Shown here piece by piece: positions 10,950 to 19,872 of a stretch of DNA of 64,000 nucleotides. Numbering within the stretch: the first letter of the stretch is position 1; every line of letters starts with the position of its first letter. The stretch is from Azolla caroliniana. Taxonomy: Eukaryota > Polypodiophyta. The notes under the pieces were generated by a model, which was not told the origin of the DNA, searched no databases, and saw only the letters and a list, made by a program, of their open reading frames with translations. The translations under genes were made by a program, and so were the position numbers. The stretch spans positions 7,626,001 to 7,690,000 of the forward strand of contig JBHGNT010000010.1 in assembly GCA_043228905.1 (NCBI GenBank), written 5' to 3'.

Positions 10950-11042
10950 AGAATGTTCTAGAATGTTCTAGACCTAGAATATTCTAAGATGTTCTAGGAT
11001 GTTCTAGAATGTTCTAGAATGTTCTAGAATGTTCCAGAACAT
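10950..11042 (-). promoter_or_regulatory. Array of heat-shock elements in the LTR promoter
   Basis: Repeated GAATGTTCTA blocks give long runs of the alternating GAAnnTTC pattern bound by heat-shock factors. There are at least eight 10-bp units, some with one change. The array ends about 30 bases upstream of the TATA box on the element's own strand. Confidence 0.75.
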
Positions 11043-11178
11043 TTAAAATACTTAGTCTATTACAACAACTAGCTTTTATCATTTTATATGATCATATGCT
11101 ATCTTAATGGTTAGGTTCTTGATTATGTATTACAAGGTCTTGGGTTCAAGCCCAATGTTGTTAATCCTAGGCTGGACA

Positions 11179-11236
11179 AGCCACTAACTCATAATTTATC
11201 TAATTACAACTCATACTCTGGCCTAACCGGCAAACA
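11179..11236 (-). repeat. G1 3-prime LTR stub
   Basis: Minus strand TGTTTGCCGGTTAGG; only the first 58 bases remain before chromovirus-2. It is recognised by comparison with the 3-prime LTR junctions of G2 and G3, where TGTTACCCGG follows the same GCGTGCCA motif. Confidence 0.6.
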
Positions 11237-14072
11237 TATGGCACGCACGTGGGACAATACATTGTACGTCGAACCCATGGTTAGCCCCTTCATTCATCCT
11301 CCAAATGTCTAGTTGCTCCTCCGGTTGTACTTGTTGTTGTTGTTGGTCTCTGGCCTGCTCTTCCTCACTGGCTCTATCCATTTCCGGCTCTACTGGTCTT
11401 GACACTTCTGGCTCCAGGTCCCATCCTTGGCTCCTCCTGCTGCTGCACTGGGCTTTGTTTGGCTTCTCTGGTTTGACTTCTTTCGGCTGTTCTACTCGGG
11501 CTTCGTTTGGCTGGCCTCCGCCGGTTCCAGCTACATTCGGTGGCTGCTCTAGAGACTACTCTCCGTCACTGATGTTAATTGCCGCCGACATTTGCGATGC
11601 TATCTGCCATCTTCGCTCTCGTTCGTATTGCTCGAACTGGAGTTGAGTGGTAAGCTGGTCATCATCCAGCTATTCTACCAGCCTCCTTACAACCGCCAAT
11701 TGTTCCCCTTCCAAGGACAAGAAATCATCTGACAACTCCTCCAGGATGGTTACAATGCTCTCTGCATCCATCTTGTAGAAGTTGTCACCATCCTTTCTCC
11801 GGTTTTCCGCATCCGCTCATAGCGTCTGTGATTCCGCCGCTTGTTGGGCCCATTTTGACCACCATTGCACTAAGCTTTCACCAATCATACTGTTTTTCCT
11901 TTCTTTCCATGCTAGCACAATGGCGTAGATCCGGCTGAGCCCCATCTTGGATTTGTCCTCTGCAACCTGCATTTCCTCCTTTAACTTCTTTATCAGGCCC
12001 ACAGTTGCCTGTGCTTGCCCCGCATATTCCAGCAATTAGGTTTGATACGTTGTCTGAACCCTATTCAGAGCCAATTTTGCTCGTTCCATCTCGTCATAGT
12101 GTTGTCCTGTAAGCACAGTCCTTTCTCTTACCACTTCCTCTAGTAGCTTTGCCGACTCAACCGCCTTCATTCGTTCTTCCGACAACGCCTCTGTTGTTTT
12201 GGTTACTTCATTCTAGAGTTCTCTTATCTTCTCCTATTGCCAGTCACATTCTGTCATCAACTTCTTGTGCTTTGCTTCTGTGTTTGTGATCCCGGTGCAA
12301 TCTTTCAAAGTCCTCAGTCTTCTGATTTAGCTTTTAGTTTATTTGGTGTCGGGCGCGGTTTTCCTGGTCTTTCTGCTACTGGAGTTCTTCTTTCAGCCGC
12401 TCGATTTTGGTTTCTGCCGATCGCTGGAGCTTATCCTTCTCTTGTAGCAGCTTTTCCTTTTCTTCCTTCAACTGATCATTTAATTGGTAGATTTTTCGGA
12501 GGTTTTCTTCGATTCTTCATTTTTCCTCTCGTTCTCTAGCCCTCAAGGCCTCTAAATCCTCCCTCAGAGTGGAGAGTTCTTGCTCCCGTCTAATACTTGT
12601 GTCCGGTGCTGTAGGAGCTACAGGCATGTTATTTATCTGTTTAGTCACTGGTGCCACCGGTTCTGGTCCTGTCGGCACGTCTACTTTGGTCTTCTCAACT
12701 TCTTCCTCCATGCTCCGGATCCTTGACTGGGCCATCTCGAGTTCTTCGGTTGTGGCAAACAACCGATCCCGTTGTGCTCTCCGATCCATCACAACCATTG
12801 ACTACCGGTGCCTTGTTGCCTTGCGTGTTGCGGTTGCGGTGTTGGCTTTGCTCTTGCCACTAATCCTTGTTGTATTGTTCTCTCTAGAGGCAACTCCTTC
12901 TCTTGATGTGCCTGTCGACCTGGTGAGATTGGTACTTCTATTACCGTTACTGGCCGAACAAGCTCAATTTCCTTCCTTGGCTTTGGTCCCTCGGAGCGGG
13001 GTGTCAGTGTGTTGTCCTTTACCGGACCCAATTCGTCCCCCTTCTGCTCCGCATCGCTTCTCTTCTGGCGACGTAGGAGAGTGTCAACGGGTTCTTCCTC
13101 TACCTCCTCCTCTTGGGTTCCCATGTTTATCCCTTGAGCCAAGTTAGGTGGCTCTTTCTCTTGCCGCAATTTGATTTTCAGAGGCCTAACCGGTTTTTCT
13201 ACCGGTTTTTCTGTCTCTACCTGCCGCTTCCGACTGGGCTGCTCGTTTTCTTTCTATGATGAACCTCCCTCTGTCCAACCGGGAGTGTGCTTGGCAAGGA
13301 ATTTTTGCCGCTTCGAGGGCTTGTTTGGCATCGTATCGGCCGTTTGGCCCTACTTCTTTGCCTTTAATGTCGGCACCGGCGGTAACATGAGAGTGAGCCA
13401 TTCAGCCACTGTTGTCCACACCTTCTTGCCGTCTACCACCAATTGTATGTCCACTCGCAAACAATCAGCAATGATTACTGGCCAAACCACCTTTACCCCT
13501 TCGTATGTGGCGATGATGAATCCAGCTTTGTTGTTTGGCATTGCCGGGGGTCGAGGGTGCACGAACCCATACTCGTGGAGCACACGAACTACTTCTCGGA
13601 ACAAGGTGTCATCGCCGCCCTGTGTCTGGTACGCTTTGCTGGCTAGGGAGTACTCTCCAAAGAGCTTCGTCAGTGTCTCTGGGAAAGGATTCTCAATGGA
13701 GTAGATCCCTCCCTCCGACAATCCGATTAAGACGTGGATGGCCTCCTCCATGATTACTTCTAGGTTGATCTTCTTCGCGATCTTTTCCGCTTCTTCGTGC
13801 GGAGGTGCCTCTGCTATCCGTAGGAAGCCCTCCAAGCCATGTTGAATGAACCATTTCTTGGCAGTCTCAGAAAGCGCCATGGGCTCCAGCGTGTCCTCTG
13901 TTGCGATGGTGGTGGGGAGCTTTGGTGTGTCTGTGGTAGCTTCTTGCATTCGCCTAATCATCTGTATCCGCCTCTGTGTGTTAAGTGCTCTGTGTTCGCG
14001 AAATGAGAGAGACTCTATTATGCGGAGGTTTTGTGTTCCCATCTTTGCCGCCTTTTCTCGATTCCCACGCAT
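11223..14072 (-). pseudogene. G1 accessory ORF downstream of pol (coiled-coil protein)
   Basis: About 900-codon ORF after integrase, broken by stops and frameshifts. The N-terminal domain (14072-13350) contains FGEYSLASKAYQTQGG, LHEYGFVHPRP and GFIIATYEGVKV and then WTTVAEWLTLM. It is alpha/beta in look, without signal peptide or membrane segment. Next comes a basic, proline-rich linker (13401-12800: GTQEEEVEEEPVD, PRKEIELVRPVTV). The C-terminal half is coiled coil (EELEMAQSRIRSMEEEVEKT; LIKKLKEEMQVAEDKSKMGL; WWSKWAQQAA). The last 183 bases read through to IVPRACHMFAG and stop inside the LTR. The same architecture follows pol in G2 and G3. The position matches that of env-like ORFs, but no envelope feature is visible and the function is unknown. 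Confidence 0.75.
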
Positions 14073-14319
14073 GTGCGTCGTGTGCTTTAAGAGTGGTTGT
14101 GTGACACGTGGTGTGCTTTAAATGGTTGACGTCACACCGTTACAAGGTGTCCGTTCATTTTTTAATGGCCTTCATTTATTTTTTTATTTTTTTAACGTGT
14201 GGTATTCTAAACACTTGTATCCGGCAACACCGGATCCATTGTATGTTCCTCCTCTTGGTTGTTGGCTATCCGCTTGTCGTTCCCGATTTCTGCTTCGGCA
14301 TCTGGTTATTTGAACGGGT
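14073..14319 (-). other. G1 spacer between pol and accessory ORF
   Basis: About 250 bases with no coding signal. A spacer of similar size separates pol from the accessory ORF in G2 and G3, so the extra protein is probably not expressed as part of Pol. No splice or internal promoter signal is convincing by eye. Confidence 0.5.
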
Positions 14320-14982
14320 TCCACGGCATGGGTCCGTAATACAGTTTTAGTCCAAAACCGTTTACCCACTTTTACACGACTTCACTGGTCTGCGTTCCTA
14401 GCTGATACGAGCCTTTAAACTCTTGTGTTATCCAGTACGGTTTGGTCCACTGGAACCATAGCTTCCCTGACATTTTGCCCATTCGGGTCTGAAATACTAA
14501 CACCAGCTTGCCGATTCCAAACATTTTCTCGTTCCATTTCTGGTGCCAATCGACGAACGTTTTCCGTCGTCATTGCTCGAGTTACAACTGCAGAATGCTA
14601 GCTATTCCGTGTTCTTCTCATTCGCACAATGTAGCTAGTCAGATTTTTTCTGATTCCTTCTTACTTAACCTTTCCGTACTTGTATCCGCAAACTCGGAAT
14701 TTGAAACTCTATCGGCATGTCCACTTCTAATGGTGTTGTCCGAACACTTGTTCTGTACGCGGTTCAGTAAGCCCACAACGCACTCTGCAACTTCGTGTCC
14801 CAGTCGGTGCAGTTTTCATTGAATTTTCCGGAGGATGTTTTGCAAGGTCTTGTTGGTGGATTTGGCCAATCCATTGGCTTGCGGATAATAAGGTGTACTC
14901 GGCTTGTGTACGACCACATAAAATGTCGTCAAGCTCTCTACTACTTGACCGAGGAAATGTCCTCCTTCATCACTGATCAGTG
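14320..14982 (-). pseudogene. G1 integrase C-terminal half
   Basis: From 14982 downwards: ISDEGGHFLGQVVESLTTFYVVVH and TPYYPQANGLAKSTNKTLQNI, the second Asp region and the third catalytic position. In the latter, the AES of G2 is here AKS, so the catalytic Glu is lost. A degraded C-terminal domain follows (GIGKLVLVFQT- and TGPYW-like stretches near 14500-14380). It is out of frame in places. It ends about 250 bases before the accessory ORF. Confidence 0.75.
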
Positions 14983-15009
14983 GGTCGAAGCATGCTATGG
15001 TGTACCAAC
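14983..15009 (+). repeat. T1 left terminal inverted repeat
   Basis: GGGTCGAAGCATGCTATGG and eight more bases, preceded by the target copy CAGT. Similarity to the right end continues loosely to GGCCAA and AGTACTAA further in. Confidence 0.85.
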
Positions 15010-15757
15010 ATTTGGCCAAAACTTTAGTACTAATTCCATGTGGAGGAAAAACTTCAAAATGTAAAAATAAATCCAGTATTTGGGTTTAAAAAGTTGATCA
15101 CTTGTCTTAAAATTAAAAGTCACATTCAATGAAAATAGAATTCAAATACAAATAAACATCACTTGTGTTAAAATCCTAGGTAATGTTGTCAGGAGGTCTT
15201 AACTATATAAGATCTTGAGTCATCAGTCAATCATCCACTTTGTCTCTCTTGGCAATTAACAAGTTTATGTCAAACTGTCAGTTAGCTAGTTAGTTAGTCT
15301 CTCTCTCTCTTAGTCTCTCTCTCTCTCTCTCTCTCTTTCCTTCCCCCTTCTACTCGAGAATTCATTACGTTCGTACCCCCCTCCCTCCCTCCCTCTTCCA
15401 ACTTCTGCACAGGTTTCTCCACGTTCTCTGCTCACTCTGCAAACCCTAAACCCATTCCTTGCCTATTGTGTCCTCTTTGCAACAATAGTAAGCTGTGACC
15501 TCGTTGTTCTGTGTCGTCATTACATCGACATCAAGTGTTGTACTGTGTCCTCGCTGGATCGACATCAGGTCTTCAATTGTGTCCTCGTCGTGTCCTCTTT
15601 GCAACAACAGTACATTGTGACCTCGCTTTTCTGTGTCGTCGTTACATCGACATCAGTTGTTGTATAGTGTCCTCGTTGTACAGTGTCCTCGTTGCATCGA
15701 CATCAGGTCTTCAACTATGTCCTCATCGTGTCCTCTCTCTCAACCGCTGTATTGTGT
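15010..15757 (+). other. T1 left subterminal region with candidate promoter
   Basis: No ORF is supported. It has an AGTACTAA motif near 15028, a TATA-like ACTATATAAGAT at 15202-15213 and CT microsatellites (15298-15337), followed by imperfect repeats of CGACATCA and GTGTCCTCGTTG between 15510 and 15750. This would suit the promoter and leader of the plus-strand ORF at 17414. The repeated TCGACATCA units have no known function. Confidence 0.45.
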
Positions 15758-15906
15758 CTTCTTAATCAATTTATAGTTGATACAACGGAACCCATTTGGG
15801 TTGGCTTGGCTAACCAGGGTGTGGTAAAAGGGTGGGTCAACTTGAGCACACGCATCCTAAAAAGGGTGAGCTAAAAGGGTGGCACAAAGGAACACATGCA
15901 CACCAC
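15758..15906 (+). repeat. Direct repeat, copy 1 (149 bp)
   Basis: Starts CTTCTTAATCAATT and ends CACACCACA; nearly identical to 17170-17340. The pair brackets 1.26 kb of unrelated sequence. The ends are not TG/CA LTR ends, so a duplication accompanying an insertion or rearrangement is as likely as a small LTR pair. Confidence 0.8.
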
Positions 15907-16288
15907 ATTTCCCCCCTGCGAGAAACAAGAGATTGAGGGGCATGAACAAGAACAGGACATGTACATGAACATGAACAAGAACAAGAACAAGAACAAGAAC
16001 AAGAACAATGTCTTGTCGAAGGAGGGGGAGCATTCTGATAGCAGGTTTCAAATGGAAATCCATCGATGATTCTAGTGCGAGGCGAGGGTTACACCCATAG
16101 AGTGCTCGAAAAGGGTTGATTTATGCAGCCATCTCGTGTTTGAGGGTCTTGTTGAGGCGTTCGGTGAAGATGGCGTGGGGATGTAAACATCTATGGACAC
16201 GTAGTTGAGGTGCAACGACGTTGAGGACATCCCCATAGAACTGTTGGCCTTGATAGTTGGACGGGGCTATCAATCGGCGAATAGAGAG
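15907..16288 (-). pseudogene. Relic of a gypsy integrase end
   Basis: On the minus strand 16205-16047 reads HAIFTERLNKTLKHEMAA, a stop, then NPFRALYGCNPRL, the pattern just after the catalytic Glu of a gypsy integrase. It then runs into DFHLKPA. An NKNKNKN-type simple repeat (15963-16008) and a purine tract (GAAGGAGGGGGAG, 16018-16030) are on the plus strand. The fragment belongs to none of the other elements in the window and is too short to classify. Confidence 0.5.
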
Positions 16289-16790
16289 GGCCACCTGGAC
16301 TTTGCTGAGGTGGGGGACAAGAGGGCTATCGTGTCATCTCGGAGGGGGATCAAGGAAAGATCATATGGCGACGAAGATAAATCGCTCCTGTGGACTAATG
16401 GCCACCTGGCCTTTGCTGAGGTGGGGGACAGGAGGGCTATCGTGTCAGAGGGGGATCGAGGAAAGATCATACGGCGGCGAAGATCAATCGCTCCTGTGGA
16501 CTAAGGGCCACCTGGCCTTTGCTGAGGTGGGGGACAGGAGGGCTATCGTGTCAGAGGGGGATCGAGGAAAGATCATATGGCGGCGAAGATCAATCGCTCC
16601 TATGGACTGAGGGCCACCTAGACTTGGCTGAGGTGGGGGACAGGAGGGCTATTGTGTTAGAGGGGGATTGGGGAAAAGATCATTTGGCAAAGAAAGATCA
16701 ATCACTCTTGTGGTCTAAGGGCCACCTGGACTTAGTTGAGGTGGGGGTTAGGAGGGCTATCGTGTAGGAGGGGGATCAGAGAAACTCATG
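16289..16790 (+). repeat. Minisatellite, about 106-bp unit, 4.7 copies
   Basis: Units begin GGCCACCTGG at 16289, 16400, 16506, 16612 and 16720 (lengths 111, 106, 106, 108 and a partial). Units 2 and 3 are almost identical; unit 5 decays. The open frames across it (HLAFAEVGDRRAIVSEGDRG) change frame from unit to unit because 106 is not a multiple of three, so they are not a protein repeat. Confidence 0.9.
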
Positions 16791-17169
16791 GGACAAGAAG
16801 TTAATGGGCAACCTAAGGTGAGGGGGAAGAGTTGGTGGGGCAAGACATAAAAGTGGTGTGAGAAAGTGAGAGTGTCTAAGGTGAAGGTGTAGTGGGCTTA
16901 CGTGCTAGAGAGGTATAGGTGGCGATCGCCAAAAAAGGACTTGGATGGAGGAAGCGGTGGATATCGGGAGGCCTAACTAGTGAACTAAGGCGGCAATAGA
17001 AGAGATACTACTACAAGAGACTTACAAGAGTGTGGATGATGGTGGCAAGGGCGATGCTACCTATGAAGCGGAAGAGGCGGATGCTTGGATGTGGGGGACT
17101 GGTACCCCGCTTCTCCACCAATATGTGAAATGCACCTAAGAGATCAAAACCAATCTACTTAGCTTCTTA
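16791..17169. other. Non-coding segment after the minisatellite
   Basis: G-rich plus strand with no ORF or known motif; nothing recognisable apart from continued GGTGGGGGACTGG-like echoes of the minisatellite near 17090. Confidence 0.4.
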
Positions 17170-17340
17170 CTTCTTAATCAATTTATAGTTGATACAACGG
17201 AACCCATTTGGGTTGGCTTGGCTAACCAGGGTGTGCTAAAAGGGTGGGTCAACACCCTAAAAGGGTGGGTCAACTTGAGCACACGCATCCTAAAAAGGAT
17301 GAGCTAAAAGGGTGGCACAAAGGAACACATGCACACCACA
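17170..17340 (+). repeat. Direct repeat, copy 2 (171 bp)
   Basis: Matches copy 1 but carries an internal 22-bp duplication around CACCCTAAAAGGGTGGGTC. Its end (CACACCACA) is followed by the leader of the ORF at 17414. Confidence 0.8.
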
Positions 17341-17413
17341 CTATTGTTGTGCATGATTTATTGTTATTTACTATTGTTGTGCATGTGAGGCGAAGAAGAG
17401 AGATAGGATTCAC

Positions 17414-18436
17414 ATGACAAGGAACACACCTACAAAGAAGAAAATGGTCACCGAAAATGTCATCACACCATGCCAGGAAAGAAAAAGGACCCCCATCAAA
17501 GAAAGTAAGATGACCCCCACCAAAGGGAGGTCAAGGTTTTCAGCAACTCAGGGCAAAAAGGTTCACACAAACATCCTTCGAGGTTCAAAATTAGGATGGG
17601 GTTATTTCCTTCGTGCACAACCTGACACTTATGAAGACGTAGACATGTGGATGAAGCAAACTTGGGGCTCATCACAACCCGAGTCACAGAGAGGTTTCCA
17701 CCTCACTCAATTGAAGAAGGATTATATCACTGAACTAAAGTCACGATATGAACAAGTTTATGGTACGAAACATATCCTAAACAATGAGGTAGGATCTGTC
17801 TTTGCATGTGCATTTGCATGTGAATTCCATGGTGGCATTGAAGTTGATTTGGAAGATTTTTCTCATCATCGATCATCACATTATAGAGGGTCCTCAAGTA
17901 CCAACACTACCATGAGGTCTGAGGGTACCTCTCATATTGAAATCCCAACTCAGACATCTGTGTTGACTCAACAAATTGCAAAATAGAAAGCCACCCTAAC
18001 AGAAAAACATGAAGAGCGATTGTTGCGTTGTTTAGCTTCCATGCAAACAAAAATGCAAGCATTGTTGGCTGATTTGGAAGAAGTTTCATGTGGTGAGATG
18101 GTAGCATAGAAACAATTGACATCTAGGTCGATTATATACGAATGGATTGCATCAACAATCCAAATTTCTGAAAGTGATGTGTTAAAAGAGGAATTGAAGA
18201 AGGAGCTCACAAGTATAGGCACTCATCTGGAAGCACAGAAGAAAGATCTAGAGACATGGTGGTCTTCTCGTAATGAAATTGATGAGCAATTATCAGCCTT
18301 AAAGCTGCATTCAGAGAATCTAACATGTTTCATGCAAGGTCTAAAAGAAAAAGGTTTAGATACTCTATGTCCAGACGTAGTTGAGCACCCCGCTTGCATG
18401 GAAAGTACAAATAGAAGCATTACTATATCACAATAA
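17414..18436 (+). pseudogene. T1 plus-strand ORF: unrecognised basic/coiled-coil protein
   Basis: One frame of 340 codons from ATG 17414 to TAA 18434-18436, interrupted by two TAG codons (17984-17986, 18107-18109). The N-terminus is very basic with repeated KxTPTK motifs (TPTKKKMVTE, TPIKESKMTPTKGRSR). The central part holds LGWGYFLRAQPDTYEDVDMW and KKDYITELKSRYEQVYGTKH, followed by a Ser/Thr-rich linker. The C-terminal third is predicted coiled coil (KEELKKELTSIGTHLEAQKK, DEQLSALKLHSENL). No known family is recognised. It could be an accessory DNA-binding protein of T1, since it lies between the left TIR and the AGTACTAA repeats. That role is inference from position and charge only. Confidence 0.55.
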
Positions 18437-19186
18437 TGGTTTATATTTCTCCTTTTTGACCTTCTATGGTATAAAATATCATTGGTACTAATATAGTGTA
18501 TGTTGTGTCTCATTACTAAAGGCATTTATTCTGTGGCCTTGGATTCAAGCTTGAGTCTATGGATGCTATGATTACACCATGCTTGCACACATATCATTTG
18601 TTATGTGCTAAGTACCATTTCGAGAAAGAAAATATATGTTTGGACTGTAAAAGTACAGTTGGAGCCGAATGGTACCTAGCTTGGGGTTTAAAATTACACT
18701 CCTATGGTATGTGATTAAGCATTATGTAATTTTTATACTATGACTTTATAATTTTACTTTTGGTTCTGTTCTTATAGTTGGATCCAAGATGATCAGTCGA
18801 TTTAGTGCAGATTATTTAGTACTAAAGGTCTTAAATGTTTAGTTGTATAACTTGTATTAGTATTAACATTCTTTATTGCATTGTTGCTTTGCATGATTAG
18901 GTACTAACAATACTTATTCCATTGTATTACTTCGTGATCATTTGATTCAATATTGATTATTTAGTACGGAGAGTCTTAAATGTTTAGTTGTATAACTCGT
19001 ATTAGTACTAACATTGGTTAATTGCATTGTACTTTTTGTGTCCACTTTACTTAGGCTTTCCATAACCGAACAAATAGGCATGTCGGTCTTGGTTGTTTAG
19101 TACTAACATTGCTCATTACCATCAAAAATATGCCTGTCCAGGTGGTTCAGTACTATTCCTTTAAGATCCTAAGATGTTGATTACGT
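18437..19186 (+). repeat. T1 internal repeat array, left half (AGTACTAA-rich)
   Basis: Degenerate tandem copies, roughly 170-256 bp apart, each with TTTAGTACTAACATTG, TTGTATAACTCGTATTAG and CATAACCGAACAAATAGGC. The core TTAGTACTAA is palindromic. No ORF. The array is split by gypsy A1 after 19186 and resumes at 31669. Confidence 0.75.
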
Positions 19187-19799
19187 TGTCGAGGTTTTCC
19201 TCGCGGATGCGTGGAATGAGGCGGGACCTCGGGGGTCCTGTACCAAAGAGCAAGAGAGAAAGGAGAAGATGCCCACAACGTGCGAGAGTAGATTCACAGG
19301 GACACGGCCCTTCGACACAAAGACGCGAGTGGGACAGCGACACAGGGAGACACAAACGTATGTATGTATTAACAAAGACAAACAACACAACACGGAGTCG
19401 GTTACAACCGAACAGGCCGGCGAACAGATGCCGATACCTGTTTGTAAATGCACAGAAAGGAAGGAGTAGGTTGGAGGTGCTACCGGAAGCACTCGGGCAT
19501 TCCTCAGAGCAGCGCGAGCCTCCTAAACCTGCACAGAAGGAAGCTATGGCGTTTGCGAACCAAAGAGAGAGAGAGAGAGACCTTCGCCCACGAACCGACA
19601 GTACTTCGTCCTCGACTCTCCGCGATCCCATCCCCCTTCTCGTCTCCCTCCTTTTATAGGCAAGGAAGGAGCCGTTTCCCCTTTACTTCCTACCCACTAA
19701 ATCTACCTGCCTAGGATCTTCTATGGACAACATTCGAGAAGAGCCGGTTCCTACGCTCCTGTGCACCGATTTTGCTTGTGGACGGTTTTCTTCACGACA
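19187..19799 (-). repeat. Gypsy A1 3-prime LTR (613 bp)
   Basis: Minus-strand TGTCGTGAAG...CTCGACA. Closely similar to 31053-31668. It contains GA microsatellite (19565-19580) and, on the minus strand, a CCTATAAAAGG TATA box near 19650-19660. Confidence 0.93.
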
Positions 19800-19816
19800 T
19801 CCGCCCCCACCTAACC
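19800..19816 (-). promoter_or_regulatory. Polypurine tract of gypsy A1
   Basis: Minus strand TTAGGTGGGGGCGGA directly precedes the 3-prime LTR, as expected for plus-strand priming. Confidence 0.75.
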
Positions 19817-19872
19817 GCGCATCCACCGACATGCGCCAAATTGAGTTGGGACGGAGAAAACCTGTCCAGCCT

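Larger units (their letters stand above)
9970..11178 (-). mobile_element. Chromovirus-2: 5-prime part (LTR, leader, partial gag)
   Basis: Minus-strand relative of chromovirus-1. The LTR is at 10726-11178, the leader with a long GA/CT repeat at 10637-10725, and gag at 9970-10636, where copia-1 interrupts it. The remainder lies left of the window. It is inserted in the 3-prime LTR of G1. Confidence 0.82.
10726..11178 (-). repeat. Chromovirus-2 5-prime LTR (453 bp)
   Basis: On the minus strand it reads TGTCC...CTGACA, the same length class and terminal motif as chromovirus-1. From its 5-prime end it contains an antisense tRNA-like segment (11095-11178), a heat-shock-element array (10950-11042), a TATA box (10911-10920) and the transcribed region. 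Confidence 0.75.
11179..14982 (-). mobile_element. G1, downstream part: integrase end, accessory ORF, 3-prime LTR stub
   Basis: Minus-strand gypsy element. Its LTR stub (11179-11236) is truncated by chromovirus-2. The accessory ORF is at 11223-14072, the integrase C-terminus at 14320-14982, and it is cut at 14982 by T1. The missing 5-prime piece resumes at 58957: joining the two across one copy of CAGT restores GCSIELISDEGG, a continuous integrase reading frame. Confidence 0.88.

Noticed and set aside
11095-11178. A functional tRNA gene
   Set aside because: A and B box-like words are present but the acceptor stem does not pair and it lies within an LTR; treated as a tRNA-derived segment.
11223-14072. 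Accessory ORF as a retroviral envelope
   Set aside because: Position would fit, but no signal peptide, transmembrane helix, Cys pattern or cleavage site can be seen; left as unknown function.
16205-16767. Overlapping open frames with repeated HLAFAEVGD peptides
   Set aside because: They are the translated 106-bp minisatellite; the unit is not a multiple of three and the frame rotates, so no selected protein repeat.
15758-17340. Small LTR element (TRIM) bounded by the 150-bp repeats
   Set aside because: Repeat ends are not TG/CA, there is no PBS after copy 1 and no purine tract before copy 2, and no flanking target duplication.
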